A stretch of DNA of 64,000 bases. Origin: Anaerococcus vaginalis. Its GTDB lineage: Bacteria; Bacillota; Clostridia; Tissierellales; Peptoniphilaceae. Shown piece by piece: positions 52,897-62,776 of the stretch. The notes under the pieces were generated by a model. It made no database searches, was not told where the DNA came from, and worked only from the letters and a program-made list of their open reading frames with translations. The translations under genes were made by a program, and so were the position numbers. Positions within the stretch are counted from its first letter, which is position 1, and each line of letters begins with the position of its first letter. The stretch is taken from positions 446,238 to 510,237 of the forward strand of contig NZ_HE978617.1 in the NCBI RefSeq assembly GCF_000307225.1, read 5' to 3'.

Positions 52897-53373
52897 ATGG
52901 ACAGAATAGTTGCAATTCTTCCTACTGAAATCAAAGGGTTTGGTGTAGGTTGTGAAGTTTATACTAATTCGAAAGTTTTTGTTGATAGGAGAACTTGTGG
53001 AGTTTTTTTGAAACATCTTGCTCAAAAGAAATCTATTTCTATTAAACTTATGCACAAAAATATGAGAGAAATTCTCAAGGTTTCTAGGAATTTGCCCTAT
53101 TGTATTGATGCTTTTAATGTGTTTTTTCCTTTTAAAATCAATGAAACTGAAATTGATGATTTAAGACGTGGTTTTGTAAATTGTTATTATGTGAAAAACA
53201 TTGAAGATTCTACTATAATTCTTAATAATGGTATGACGCTTTCTAGCTTAAATAGGGATAGGGCATTGAAAAATAATTTTAACAAGGCAAGTAAGATTAT
53301 GTATATGAAATTTGCTAGGGACTTATCTGAGATGAGAAAGTCTTTTGATTTTGTTGATAGGATTGCCTTGTAA
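52897..53373 (+). CDS. ComK-like competence transcription factor
   Basis: This 158-residue protein aligns by eye with ComK along most of its length. Shared features are an N-terminal AILPTEIKG segment (ComK: AVLPEEIDG), FVDRRTCGVF (ComK: IVDRSCRFF), a central SRNLPYCIDAFNVFFPF (ComK: KPPIMVDPSNQIFLFP), RRGFVNCYYV (ComK: CGWISHVHV) and IILNNGMTLSS (ComK: VTFSNGKTMEL). It lacks the long C-terminal tail of Bacillus ComK. AAGGAAAGGAGG gives a very strong ribosome site. ComK activates DNA-uptake genes in Bacilli. Its target in this organism is unknown. Confidence 0.75.
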   Translation: MDRIVAILPTEIKGFGVGCEVYTNSKVFVDRRTCGVFLKHLAQKKSISIKLMHKNMREILKVSRNLPYCIDAFNVFFPFKINETEIDDLRRGFVNCYYVKNIEDSTIILNNGMTLSSLNRDRALKNNFNKASKIMYMKFARDLSEMRKSFDFVDRIAL

Positions 53374-53428
53374 ATTTATGGATAAATGTAATAAATTTTT
53401 GGAAATATTTATTGATTTATTTTAATTT

Positions 53429-53482
53429 AAAAAGAGATTTTGCAAAATGTTTATTTTTCATTTTGTAAAATCTCTTATTTTT
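53429..53482. terminator. Bidirectional terminator between comK-like and nagB
   Basis: AAGAGATTTTGCAAAATG pairs with CATTTTGTAAAATCTCTT, flanked by A- and T-runs, between convergent genes. Same TTGCAAAATG motif as the terminators at 2827 and 48428. Confidence 0.88.
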
Positions 53483-53485
53483 TTA

Positions 53486-54205
53486 TTATTCTATTGCGTC
53501 TTTGTCTACAAATAGGTAGCAATTTGGGTGAAGTGATAGGAAGGATGCTGGAAAATCTGGGGAAATTTCTTTTCCTTCTATTAGTTTTTTTACTACTTCT
53601 TTTTTATTTTTTCCGCTTGCTATTACTATTAGGGTTTTTGCATTGAAGGCGTCTGCCATTCCCATTGATATGGCATATTTTGGTACGTCTTCTTTTTTGT
53701 CAAAAAATCTTGAGTTTGCTTCTATGGTTTCGTCTGCAAGTTTTACTATTGAGGTTCTTTTGTTTAGAAATTCTGCTGGTTCGTTGAAGGCTATGTGTCC
53801 GTTTGGTCCAAGGCCTAGAACTTGTAAATCTCTTGTTCCGAAATCGTCTAATAATTTATTATATTCTTGTGCAAATTTTTCATCATTTGTATCTGCTTTT
53901 GGTAGGTGGGTATTTTCTTTTTTTATATTTACATGGTCAAATAAATTTTCGTTCATAAATGTTTGGTAGGATTGGTCATCTTTTGGGTCAATGCCTACAT
54001 ATTCATCTAAATTTATTGTTTTTGCCCAATGAAAAGAAATTTCTCCTTCCTTTTGTGCTTTTATTAGGTTTTTATAAAGTCCTATTGGGGATGAACCTGT
54101 TGCAAGTCCTAATTTTGATTGGGGCTTTTCTTGTAATATGCTTATAAAAAGGTCTGCTGCCTTTTTTGATAATTCTTCGTATGAATCTGAAATTATTATT
54201 TTCAT
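53486..54205 (-). CDS. nagB: Glucosamine-6-phosphate deaminase
   Basis: This 239-residue NagB has LGLATGSSPIGLYKNLI (sugar-phosphate loop), TINLDEYVGIDPKDDQSYQ (catalytic Asp) and VLGLGPNGHIAFNEPA (catalytic Asp/His region). It converts glucosamine-6-phosphate to fructose-6-phosphate plus ammonia, linking amino-sugar use to glycolysis. AAAGGAG precedes ATG 54205. It is monocistronic or follows the DUF711 gene across a 73-bp gap. Confidence 0.95.
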   Translation of the reverse strand: MKIIISDSYEELSKKAADLFISILQEKPQSKLGLATGSSPIGLYKNLIKAQKEGEISFHWAKTINLDEYVGIDPKDDQSYQTFMNENLFDHVNIKKENTHLPKADTNDEKFAQEYNKLLDDFGTRDLQVLGLGPNGHIAFNEPAEFLNKRTSIVKLADETIEANSRFFDKKEDVPKYAISMGMADAFNAKTLIVIASGKNKKEVVKKLIEGKEISPDFPASFLSLHPNCYLFVDKDAIE

Positions 54206-54278
54206 TTTTTCTCCTTTATCTTTTCTTATTAATAATAGTATTTTACTAGACTTTTATTTTTTTGAAAGATTTCTAAGG

Positions 54279-55634
54279 CTAATTTTTAAATGAATGAACT
54301 GGAGCTGGGATTCTTCCTCCTCTGTTTACGAATTTTTCTGCGCTTGAATTATTTATATCCATAATTGGTGCATAGCCCAAAAGACCTCCAAATTCTGCAA
54401 ATTCTCCTTTTTTCTTTCCGTAAACTGGTATAACTCTAACTGCTGTGGTTTTTTGGTTTATAACTCCTATGGCTGACTCGTCTAAAATCATTGCTGATAT
54501 TGTTGATGCTGGTGTATCTCCAGGAATTGCTATCATATCAAGTCCAACTGAACAAACTGAGGTCATAGCTTCTAATTTGTCAAAGGTTAGGTGTCCTGCT
54601 TCTGCTGCTTTTATCATTCCTTCGTCTTCACTTACTGGGATAAATGCTCCTGAAAGTCCTCCAACTGATGATGATGCCATAAGTCCTCCCTTTTTGACAG
54701 CATCGTTAAGCATAGCAAGGGCAGCCGTTGTTCCGTGTCCACCAACGTGTTCTATACCAATTTCTTCTAAAATTCTTCCGACACTGTCTCCGATTGCTGG
54801 TGTTGGTGCAAGGGAAAGATCCAAAATTCCAAATTCTTTTCCAAGTCTTTTTGCAACATCACGTCCAATCAAATCTCCCATTCTGGTAATCTTGAAAGCA
54901 GTTTTTTTGATTGTTTCATAAACTTCATTTATTGGTTTATTTTTATCTTTTTCAATGGCAGATTTTACAACTCCAGGTCCTGAAACTCCTACATTAATAA
55001 CTGTATCTCCTTCTCCTACTCCAAGAAAAGAGCCAGCCATAAAAGGATTATCTTCAACTGCATTTGCAAAGGCAACAAATTTTGCACAGCCGAGAGAGTC
55101 TTGATCTTTGGTTAATTTTGCTAATTCTTTTATTTTTTCTCCCAAAAGTTTTACAGCATCAAGATTAATTCCTGTTCTTGTTGAACCAACATTTACAGAT
55201 GAGCAAACATATTGTGTTTTTGAAAGAGCATTAGGAATTGAATTTATCAAAATTTCGTCAGATTTTGTCATAGACTTATGTACTAGGGCAGAAAATCCTC
55301 CTATAAAATCTACTCCTACTTCTTTTGCAACCTTATCTAAAACTTCTGCATAAGGTGTATAATCGTCAATTTTTGAGCTTGCTGCAACGAGAGAGATTGG
55401 TGTTACAGAAATCCTATTATTTATTATAGGAACTCCATAAATTTCTTGGACAAGTCCTGTAGTTTTTATAAAATTTTCAGTTTCTTTCATCATTTTGTCA
55501 TAAATTTTTTGACATGATTTTTTATAATCACTATCGGCACAATCAAGAAGGGATATGCCCATGGTTATGGTTCTAATATCAAGATGTTCTTGATCGAGCA
55601 TTTTTATAGTTTCAATGATTTGCTTTGTATCCAT
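54279..55634 (-). CDS. DUF711 / PFL-family protein (UPF0210)
   Basis: I use ATG 55634 (AAGGAT upstream, one base after the ACT-gene stop). About 451 residues of the highly conserved PFL/DUF711 family: [55 protein letters not shown] and [19 protein letters not shown]. The structure is pyruvate-formate-lyase-like but without the glycyl-radical chemistry, and the biochemical role is not established. The fixed pairing with an upstream ACT-domain protein is seen in many bacteria. Confidence 0.9.
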   Translation of the reverse strand: MDTKQIIETIKMLDQEHLDIRTITMGISLLDCADSDYKKSCQKIYDKMMKETENFIKTTGLVQEIYGVPIINNRISVTPISLVAASSKIDDYTPYAEVLDKVAKEVGVDFIGGFSALVHKSMTKSDEILINSIPNALSKTQYVCSSVNVGSTRTGINLDAVKLLGEKIKELAKLTKDQDSLGCAKFVAFANAVEDNPFMAGSFLGVGEGDTVINVGVSGPGVVKSAIEKDKNKPINEVYETIKKTAFKITRMGDLIGRDVAKRLGKEFGILDLSLAPTPAIGDSVGRILEEIGIEHVGGHGTTAALAMLNDAVKKGGLMASSSVGGLSGAFIPVSEDEGMIKAAEAGHLTFDKLEAMTSVCSVGLDMIAIPGDTPASTISAMILDESAIGVINQKTTAVRVIPVYGKKKGEFAEFGGLLGYAPIMDINNSSAEKFVNRGGRIPAPVHSFKN

Positions 55635-55635
55635 A

Positions 55636-55905
55636 TTATATCCTTGCCATCTTATCAAAAAGATCTTCGTTTTGAAGTCTTAGCTCAAGACCAATTTCTT
55701 CGCCCAATTTTGTAATATTTTCCTTTATTATTTCAAAAACTTCGTTAGCATTTGTTAAGTCAACATTCATAATACCAACAAAATTTTTTTCCATTATGGT
55801 TTGATTAAAGTCCAAAATATTCACATTATATTTATAGAGTAGTTCACTAACTCTATAAACTATTCCTGGTTTGTCATTTCCAATTATCGTTAAAATTGCT
55901 TTCAT
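55636..55905 (-). CDS. ACT-domain protein (UPF0237)
   Basis: This 89-residue single ACT domain ([39 protein letters not shown]) is of the type paired with DUF711. It is a likely small-molecule sensor for its downstream partner, with one base between stop and start. Ligand unknown. Confidence 0.92.
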   Translation of the reverse strand: MKAILTIIGNDKPGIVYRVSELLYKYNVNILDFNQTIMEKNFVGIMNVDLTNANEVFEIIKENITKLGEEIGLELRLQNEDLFDKMARI

Positions 55906-56061
55906 ATTAATCTCCTTTTATTTTCTTACAAATATTTTAGCATATTAGAGAAAATATTGAAATTTATTTATAACTTTTAGTGGAATTTTTATATAAAAAA
56001 TGAAAAATTTAGGAAATTTATATTAATTGGGCAAAATTTTTTCTATATTTTTTATTTTTAG

Positions 56062-56097
56062 GCAAAAAAAATCCTGCAAATTTGCAGGACTTTTTTT
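56062..56097 (-). terminator. Rubrerythrin terminator
   Basis: TCCTGCAAATTTGCAGGA is a perfect 18-base palindrome bracketed by A- and T-runs, about 50 bases past the rubrerythrin stop. Confidence 0.88.
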
Positions 56098-56147
56098 GAA
56101 AGATTCTAATTTTTGTTTTTATTTTATTTCGTTTACGTATTTTCTTA

Positions 56148-56741
56148 TTAATAGTTAAAGTTTGCAACTTCAAAGAAGTCTTGTGGATGTTTACATGCTG
56201 GACAAATCTTTGGAGCTTTTTTACCTTCGTAAAGGTAACCACAGTTTAGGCATTTCCATACAATTTTTTCTTCTTTTTCGAATACTTTGCCATTTTTGAT
56301 ATTGTCGTGTAATTTTTGATATCTATCTCTGTGAGCAGCTTCTACTTCTGCAATGCGTTCCCAACTTCTTGCGATTTCTTCAAATCCTTCTTCTCTTGCA
56401 ACTTTTGCAAATGATGGATACATATCTTCAGCTTCTTCATTTTCTCCGCCGATTGCGCCTTCAAGATTTGTTAATGTATCGTGATATACAACTGGGAATG
56501 CTGTATATGATGGATTTAATTCTATTGCGTCTAGTTTAAATTCTTCTTTTAAATATTTGTAGAATACTTTTGCGTGTTCTTGTTCGTTTCTTGCTGTTTC
56601 TTCAAAAATTTGTTGAATTTGAACATAGCCTTCTTTTTTAGCAATTTTTGCTGCAATGTTGTATCTCATTGTTGCTTGAGATTCACCTGCAAATGATGTA
56701 ATCAAATTGCTAGCTGTTTTTGTTCCTTTTAATGTTGTCAT
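56148..56741 (-). CDS. rbr: Rubrerythrin
   Basis: This 197-residue protein has an N-terminal four-helix diiron domain (AGESQATMRYNIAAKIAKKE, IFEETARNEQEHAKVFYKYL, RIAEVEAAHRDRYQKL) with the ExxH ligand pairs. A C-terminal rubredoxin-like iron site follows (WKCLNCGYLYEG, CPACKHPQDFF). It reduces hydrogen peroxide in anaerobes. It is a single gene with its own promoter, divergent from pgi. AAAGGAC precedes ATG 56741. Confidence 0.95.
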   Translation of the reverse strand: MTTLKGTKTASNLITSFAGESQATMRYNIAAKIAKKEGYVQIQQIFEETARNEQEHAKVFYKYLKEEFKLDAIELNPSYTAFPVVYHDTLTNLEGAIGGENEEAEDMYPSFAKVAREEGFEEIARSWERIAEVEAAHRDRYQKLHDNIKNGKVFEKEEKIVWKCLNCGYLYEGKKAPKICPACKHPQDFFEVANFNY

Positions 56742-56791
56742 ATATACGTCCTTTCTACTTAATAACTCGTGTACTAATCTCTACATTTATT

Positions 56792-56819
56792 AGTATATGC
56801 TTTTATTTTTATTTGTCAA
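56792..56819 (-). promoter_or_regulatory. Rubrerythrin promoter
   Basis: Minus strand TTGACA (56819-56814) and TATACT (56797-56792) with a 16-base spacer, about 50 bases before ATG 56741. No clear PerR or Fur box was recognised. Confidence 0.6.
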
Positions 56820-56964
56820 GAATGATTCTAAAGTTTTAATCATTCTAAAAATTGATTTCTATTATCATTATCAGTTGCTTTTTTATAAAAACTCTTTTTT
56901 ATAGAGTTTAAAGTATTTCCCAAATTGGTTTTTTTGGGTATAATTTAACAAAGGAGGATTTGTA

Positions 56965-58239
56965 ATGAAAATTAATTTTAATAATGTAGACTTATCAAAT
57001 CTTAACTCTTATAAGGAAAAAAGTCTTGAAGCTTTTTCTACTTTAATGAAAAAAGATGGAGAAGGTTCTGATTTTTTGGGTTGGATTGATAGGGCAAATA
57101 ACCTAGATGTAGAAGAATATGAAAGAATAAAAAAAGCTAGCAAAAAAATCCAAGAAAATTCTGATTGTTTGGTAACAATTGGTATTGGTGGATCATATCT
57201 TGGCACAAAAGCTGTAGATTATGCTATGAAGGGATATTTTCCAAAAAATGACAAGACTGAATTAATTTATGCAGGCCATCAAATTTCTGGAGAATATTTA
57301 CATGATCTTTTGGATTATCTAAAGGAGAAGGAATTTTCTATTAATGTAATTTCAAAGTCTGGTACAACTACTGAACCTGCTATTGCCTTTAGATTTGTAA
57401 AAGAATTGTTGGAAGAAAAATATGGAAAAGATGAAGCTAGGGAAAGAATATTTGTTACAACTGATAGACAAAAGGGAGCTTTAAAAGATTTGGCTACAAA
57501 GGAAGGCTATGAAACTTTTGTTGTTCCTGATGATATTGGCGGAAGATTTTCTGTAATTTCTGCTGTTGGTCTTTTGCCATTGTGTGTGGCTGGTATTGAT
57601 ATAGATAAATTTGTTGCTGGATTTAAAAAAGGAATTGAAAATTATACTAAGGATTCTTTTGAGGAAAATGTGGCAATCCAATATGCAGCTATTAGAAATA
57701 TGTTAAATGAAAATGGAAAAGATATTGAAGTTTTGGTAAATTATGAACCAAAATTAAAATATGTTTCTGAATGGTGGAAGCAATTATTTGCTGAAAGTGA
57801 AGGAAAAGATGGTAAGGGAATTTTCCCTGTTTCTGTAAATAATACAACTGATCTTCACTCTGTTGGTCAAATGATTCAAGATGGCAAGAGAAATTTATTT
57901 GAAACTGTTTTGAAAGTTGAAAATGCCAGTAAAGACCTTACTATTATGGAAGATGAAGAAAATCTTGATGGTCTAAATTATCTTGCTGGTAAAAAAATGT
58001 CTTTTGTTAATGAAAAGGCAATGGAGGGAACAATTATCGCCCACGTTAAGGGAAATGTTCCTAATATTTTATTAAGTCTTGATGATGTTTCTGCTCAAAG
58101 TTTGGGAGAATTATTCTATTTCTTTGAAATTGTTGTTGGTGTGAGTGGATATATGCAAGGAGTTAATCCTTTCAACCAACCTGGAGTTGAAGAATATAAG
58201 TCTCAAATGTTTAAATTATTGGGTAAACCTGGATATTAA
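56965..58239 (+). CDS. pgi: Glucose-6-phosphate isomerase
   Basis: This 424-residue short-form (Firmicute-type) PGI has [51 protein letters not shown], the conserved Glu near [16 protein letters not shown], and [17 protein letters not shown]. It interconverts glucose-6-phosphate and fructose-6-phosphate, which is also the NagB product. AAAGGAGG precedes ATG 56965, and TATAAT at 56939-56944 is a likely -10 box. Confidence 0.96.
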   Translation: MKINFNNVDLSNLNSYKEKSLEAFSTLMKKDGEGSDFLGWIDRANNLDVEEYERIKKASKKIQENSDCLVTIGIGGSYLGTKAVDYAMKGYFPKNDKTELIYAGHQISGEYLHDLLDYLKEKEFSINVISKSGTTTEPAIAFRFVKELLEEKYGKDEARERIFVTTDRQKGALKDLATKEGYETFVVPDDIGGRFSVISAVGLLPLCVAGIDIDKFVAGFKKGIENYTKDSFEENVAIQYAAIRNMLNENGKDIEVLVNYEPKLKYVSEWWKQLFAESEGKDGKGIFPVSVNNTTDLHSVGQMIQDGKRNLFETVLKVENASKDLTIMEDEENLDGLNYLAGKKMSFVNEKAMEGTIIAHVKGNVPNILLSLDDVSAQSLGELFYFFEIVVGVSGYMQGVNPFNQPGVEEYKSQMFKLLGKPGY

Positions 58240-58274
58240 ATAAAATTTTAAAATTATATATGTGTTTTACAAAA

Positions 58275-58430
58275 AAGGGGCTGTTGCAGAATGAATAAAT
58301 CGTCCCAATATCACCAGAGGAACCTCTTAGAAAATTTTACCTCCAAGAGCCGGCAGGCTATACAAAAAATTTTCTAAGAGAACCCTCTGCTGATGGGACG
58401 ATAGTTATTCACAATTTGCAACAGCCCCTT
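58275..58430. repeat. 156-bp long inverted repeat (MITE- or structured-RNA-like)
   Basis: Nested arms: AAGGGGCTGTTGCA (58275-58288) with TGCAACAGCCCCTT (58417-58430); ATCGTCCCA (58299-58307) with TGGGACGAT (58394-58402); ATCACCAGAGG with CCTCTGCTGAT; CTCTTAGAAAATTTT (58324-58338) with AAAATTTTCTAAGAG (58366-58380). The apical loop contains AGAGCCGGCAGGCT. It lies between pgi and a convergent gene and may also terminate both. It carries no coding potential. Confidence 0.8.
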
Positions 58431-58434
58431 CATT

Positions 58435-59090
58435 TTAATCATCATCTGAATATTTTAAGGCTCCGCCCAAAATTCCATTTACAAAATCTCTGGATTCGTA
58501 GATTTTATAGTAGGTAAATTTTTTTTCTAATAGTAATTTTGCTCTCATTGTTAGCTTATCTTGATTTTCATTTTTTAAATTTTTTATATATTGAGAATGA
58601 ATATCCTCGTCTTTGTGTTCTAATTTATCATAAATATCTACATAGCAAATATTTGTTATATCTACATCTACTTCTATACCATCTTTGGTCTTTTTTTGAC
58701 CTTTTACGTCAACTTTTAGGTTTGCAAAATTTGCCTTTAAAAATTCTTCTTGTTCTTTTTTGTCTGATGAGTAGGACTCTTTTAAGACATCTTCAACCTT
58801 GGTTAATTTGTCGAAATATTTTTTTGTTTTTCGTAATCCAAGTCTTTTATTGCAGATACAGCCTTATTTATTGTTCTTTGTGGTGTGTTTATGAATTTTT
58901 GGTATATGAATAAGGGAAATAATATTATAAGGATAAAGATTAGAAGTTTTAGTAAATTTTTCTTCTTATTTCTTTTCCTTCTGGCTTGTTTTTTTGGTGT
59001 TTTTACTTTATTTTCCCTATATTGTTTTTTTTCTGGTCTTTTTATCTGGTTTTTTTCAGCAAAAAGCTCGCTTCTTTTTTTTCTTGCCAT
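58435..59090 (-). pseudogene. Single-pass membrane protein, split by a one-base frame break
   Basis: From ATG 59090 a strongly basic cytoplasmic region (KKQARRKRNKKKN) and one membrane helix (LLKLLIFILIILFPLFIY) are followed by a helical start (INKAVSAIKDLDYEKQKN), then a stop at 58803. In the -1 frame the protein continues as YFDKLTKVEDVLKESYSSDK to KYSDDD-stop at 58435-58437. One extra base in the A7 tract (58819-58825) gives one 218-residue protein. The outer part resembles small NTF2/DUF4878-like extracytoplasmic domains, but I do not recognise a specific family. Confidence 0.65.
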
Positions 59091-59151
59091 AATTTCCCCT
59101 AAATAATTTTATTTTAAACTGATATTATTATATAATCAAAGTGGTGATACT

Positions 59152-60007
59152 ATGAAAAAACAAAATTTAATAATAGCAGATCTTTTAGCAATTATCTTTA
59201 CCCTGATTATAATATATTTACCCTTATTTACAAATAAAATAACCTTTTCTAAATTTTATTTTGTCTATATGTGTGCTTATTTTGCGGTAATATTTTCAAA
59301 TCAGAGGGATAAAAAAGTTTTTATTTTTTATTCCCTTAATAAGTTTATCCCTTATCCTTATTTTATTAAATAAAGTGGATATTTACAACATAAATATAGT
59401 AAGAAAAAATTTTATTAATATAATTTCCGAAAATTATTTTATTTTGCTTGGGATTTTTCTTTTATATATTATAGAAAGATTTTCAACAAGAATTTTTGGT
59501 TCTTATTTTACTATGGCTTTGGGTATAGTTTCTTTAATTGTATATCTTATAATTTACAACACAAAATACTTGGAAAGGCTTGATGAATATAGGGATTATT
59601 TCTTTTATATTTTTATTTATTTCTCCTTTGCAAGGATTTTGACTGCAAAAGAAGTTAATAAGTATCTATATGTAATCACAGTTTTAATATTTTTTATAGA
59701 AATTCTTGCCATTGACAAATACAAAATCTTTATCGGTTTTCACATTTCTGTTATTTTGATAATTTATTTGATTTTAAAGACAAATATTTATGAGGTGAAA
59801 TTTGAAAAATATTTTTTGAGTGGACTTTTGTATCTATTTCCCTTTGTAAAAATAATTTTGGATAATTTTCTAATGCTTTCAAGTCCAATTTTATATGTAG
59901 CGACGGGTCTTGTGGTATTTTTCCTTTCAATAATTTTCTACCAAATAAGGCTAGGTTTTTTGGATTTTCTATTTTTGGGCATCCATAGGGACAAAAAAAA
60001 GGGCTGA
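59152..60007 (+). pseudogene. Polytopic membrane protein, split by a one-base frame break
   Basis: GTGGTGATACT precedes ATG 59152. The first 73 codons give two membrane helices (LLAIIFTLIIIYLPLFT, FYFVYMCAYFAVIFS) and then run to a stop at 59371-59373. The +1 frame carries on from the same point as FLFFIPLISLSLILILLNKV, then DIYNINIV and six or more helices, ending at 60005-60007. Removing one base from the A6 tract (59311-59316), or from the neighbouring T-runs, yields a 284-residue protein. No family recognised. It diverges from the 58435-59090 gene across a 61-bp gap. Confidence 0.65.
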
Positions 60008-60022
60008 TGCCCTTTTTTTTTT
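59993..60022. terminator. Bidirectional terminator overlapping two stop codons
   Basis: AAAAGGGC-TGAT-GCCCTTTT flanked by A8 and T10. It contains the stop of the membrane-protein gene (+) and abuts the stop of the MATE gene (-). Confidence 0.88.
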
Positions 60023-61379
60023 ACATTTCTTTTTCTATTTTTTCTTTGTAATCTCTTCTCAAATAATAAACGCAATAAAGTCCTGCCAAAAATTCTGCTA
60101 TTATAAATGAATACCAGATTTTATTTATATCTCCGGTTTTTTGTCCGATGAAATACATCAAAGGCAACAAGATTATAAATTGTCTTAAAAATGGTTCGAA
60201 TAGTGCTATGCCTGCACTTGATAGGGATTGGAAAATTGAGGCACAGACTATGGAAAATCCTACTGGCAAATATGAGATTGCAACTATTCTTATCATTGGA
60301 ATCCCTATTTCTTTCATTTTTGGTGTGGCTGAGAATAAATTTAAAATTTCTTCTGGAAATGCCATAAATATTATCATTCCAAAAATTATCATTAGGGTCG
60401 CCCATATTATTGATAATTTTATGGATTTTTTTATTCTTTCTTTATTTCTTGCTCCATAATTATAGGAAATTATTGGTACTATGGCGTTTGATATGCCAAA
60501 AACTGGCATAAATTCAAAACTTTGTAGCTTAAACATTACTCCATAAACGGCTATGGCTGATTGGCCAAAGCCTGCAAGAATTGTATTTATAAAAAATGTT
60601 GCAAAGGATGTTATTGCATTCATAAGAGCGGCTGGAAGTCCTATTGAAAAAATTTCTTTTAAAATCAAATGGGACATAGAAAAGCCTTTGAAGGATAATT
60701 TTACCTCTTTATTTTTTATTAAATTTAGCAAAAGTCCTATCAAGGCTCCCAAAATTTGCCCAGTAACTGTTGCTATAGCAGCTCCCTTTACTTCAAGTCT
60801 TGGAAATCCAAAAAGTCCAAAAATAAAGATTGGATCTAAAATTATATTTATGAGTGCACCAAGAACTTGTGTGATCATAGTATAAACTGTAAGGCCTGTT
60901 GATTGGAGAAGTTTTTCAAAAAATATTTGAAAGAATACACCCAAGGAAAACAAACAAACTATATGAAGATAATCAATTCCATAAGAAATAATTTTTGGAT
61001 TATCTGTTTGCATTTTTATAAAGGGTTCAACAAAAAATATTGCAATAAGAACAAAGATTAAGGATAAAATTCCTGCAAGAATTATGCCATGAACTGCAAC
61101 ACTGCTTGCCTTTTTTGCATTTTTCATACCTAAATATCTTGACAAGAGCGCCGAAACACCTATTGATAGTCCAACACTAAAGGCAATAATTATATTTTGA
61201 ATGGGAAATGAAATTGTTACGGCTGTAAGGGCATCTTCTGATAATCTTGCCACAAAAATTGAGTCAACTATATTATAAATTGCTTGGACGAGCATTGAAA
61301 TTATAATTGGAAGGCTCATTTCAAATAATAATTTTCCTTCAGCCATAGTCCCAAGTTTTTCTGATTTTGCTTTTTCCAT
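60021..61379 (-). CDS. MATE-family efflux transporter
   Basis: This 452-residue protein has twelve membrane helices in two similar halves: FEMSLPIIISMLVQAIYNIVDS opens the first and LKEIFSIGLPAALMNAITSF the second, with AALSRYLGMKNAKKAS-type loop sequence (SALLSRYLGMKNAKKA). It exports drugs or metabolites using an Na+ or H+ gradient. Specificity is not readable. Stand-alone, AAAGGAG upstream of ATG 61379. Confidence 0.92.
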   Translation of the reverse strand: MEKAKSEKLGTMAEGKLLFEMSLPIIISMLVQAIYNIVDSIFVARLSEDALTAVTISFPIQNIIIAFSVGLSIGVSALLSRYLGMKNAKKASSVAVHGIILAGILSLIFVLIAIFFVEPFIKMQTDNPKIISYGIDYLHIVCLFSLGVFFQIFFEKLLQSTGLTVYTMITQVLGALINIILDPIFIFGLFGFPRLEVKGAAIATVTGQILGALIGLLLNLIKNKEVKLSFKGFSMSHLILKEIFSIGLPAALMNAITSFATFFINTILAGFGQSAIAVYGVMFKLQSFEFMPVFGISNAIVPIISYNYGARNKERIKKSIKLSIIWATLMIIFGMIIFMAFPEEILNLFSATPKMKEIGIPMIRIVAISYLPVGFSIVCASIFQSLSSAGIALFEPFLRQFIILLPLMYFIGQKTGDINKIWYSFIIAEFLAGLYCVYYLRRDYKEKIEKEM

Positions 61380-61482
61380 CTAAACTCCTTTCTTTTTATG
61401 AATAGAAAAATAACGGCAAGAGCCGCTATTTAAAGTTTACTATTTACTTAATTATTCTAATTCTTTTTATTAAAAAATCAAA

Positions 61483-62667
61483 TTATTTATTAAGTTTTCT
61501 TTTTATCTTTTTTATTATTTCAAGACTTTTATATTTTGCTGGATTTGGATAATAGATAAAAGCTCCTGTTTTTCTTAAAATATATCCGTTGAAATTTTGC
61601 TTAAATCTCAAAACTCCATCGCTACCATCAAACAAACCATCTACCCCAAAAAAATTATAAATTGGAATATTTTTTTCAATTACTTTTCTCATAGCTTGGT
61701 ATTGTAGGATAAAGGCTCCTGGGAGTTTTTGATATTTTGTTGATGAACCTCCCAAAAAATATATAGCTTGGTCTTTTGAATAAATAAGAATCATATTCGC
61801 TAGGGATAAGATTGAAGATTTCGATTCATTTCTAAGTTCTATCAAACTGTCTATTTCATTTTTTAATGACTGTCTTCTTTGTTTATTTTTTGAACTTTCT
61901 CTTATAGAAGAAAGAAGCTTTTCCAAATTAGAAATTGATTCATCCAGATTTATTTCAGATACTAAAAAATCACAATCCTTGTCAAATTCATCATAAAAAG
62001 TTTTATAATATTCCAAAGACTTATCATTAAAGCCTTGCCTTTTTGCAGCATCAAAAGTCAAAGTTTTAAAATCTCCCAATTCATCCTCGCCAATGCTTCT
62101 TACCGTAATTCCCAATTCTGTAGCTTTTTTTATTTTTCTTTGGGCATTGTTATTTAAAGATTTTAAAAGACTATCATCATCGAGCGAAAACTCATTTAAG
62201 TCTTTGACAAATTGATAATCTGGCAAACCATCATAAGTAGATATAGAACCATCATTTGCCATATAGCCTACTTCTTTCATCTTATTAAGAAAATAATCAT
62301 TTTTTTCAGAAATTAAATTACCATCTTGATCATATTTACAATAAGTATAATCAAGTTTTATTACCAATTTTAAGCAGTCTAGTTTTTTTACATAATCTTT
62401 TAGCTTATCATAAAATATATATTCATATTTTTCATCAAGTGCATTTGCACCGACCATAAAATCTATTCTTTTTCCACCAAAAATATTTCTTAAAAAAGCA
62501 AGGCCTACTGCAAGGACTTCTTTATTATCAACTAGGGCAAAAAGCCTTGTGTCCCTATTTGCACTTTTGAAAACCTCATTCATTTTACTTGTTTGCAAAA
62601 ACGAATAAGAATCTATCTTTTCTAAAAAATTATCATATTCTTTTCTTGAAATTTCTTTGATTTCCAT
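61483..62667 (-). CDS. Peptidyltransferase of peptidoglycan interpeptide bridge (FemX/MurM family)
   Basis: This 394-residue protein has two GNAT-like halves: SFLQTSKMNEVFKSANRDTR and KRIDFMVGANALDEKYEYIF at the front, LLKSLNNNAQRKIKKATELG in the middle, and YFLGGSSTKYQKLPGAFILQ with YNFFGVDGLFDGSDGV near the end. A charged helical arm (residues about 235-275) is typical of tRNA-dependent Fem enzymes. It adds the first amino acid(s) of the cross-bridge from aminoacyl-tRNA to lipid II. AAGGGAAGG precedes ATG 62667. Residue specificity is unknown. Confidence 0.9.
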   Translation of the reverse strand: MEIKEISRKEYDNFLEKIDSYSFLQTSKMNEVFKSANRDTRLFALVDNKEVLAVGLAFLRNIFGGKRIDFMVGANALDEKYEYIFYDKLKDYVKKLDCLKLVIKLDYTYCKYDQDGNLISEKNDYFLNKMKEVGYMANDGSISTYDGLPDYQFVKDLNEFSLDDDSLLKSLNNNAQRKIKKATELGITVRSIGEDELGDFKTLTFDAAKRQGFNDKSLEYYKTFYDEFDKDCDFLVSEINLDESISNLEKLLSSIRESSKNKQRRQSLKNEIDSLIELRNESKSSILSLANMILIYSKDQAIYFLGGSSTKYQKLPGAFILQYQAMRKVIEKNIPIYNFFGVDGLFDGSDGVLRFKQNFNGYILRKTGAFIYYPNPAKYKSLEIIKKIKRKLNK

Positions 62668-62776
62668 AATTACCTTCCCTTTATTTTCTTACACCATCAT
62701 ACCACATATGTGATATTTATTTTAAAATTTTATAAATTAATTAATCTTTTCTATAAAATTTTATATTTTTAATCAA

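Noticed and set aside
58539..58913. Plus-strand frame between pgi and the membrane-protein genes
   Set aside because: It is antisense to the frame-shifted minus-strand gene 58435-59090, is Leu/Tyr-rich and has no ribosome site.
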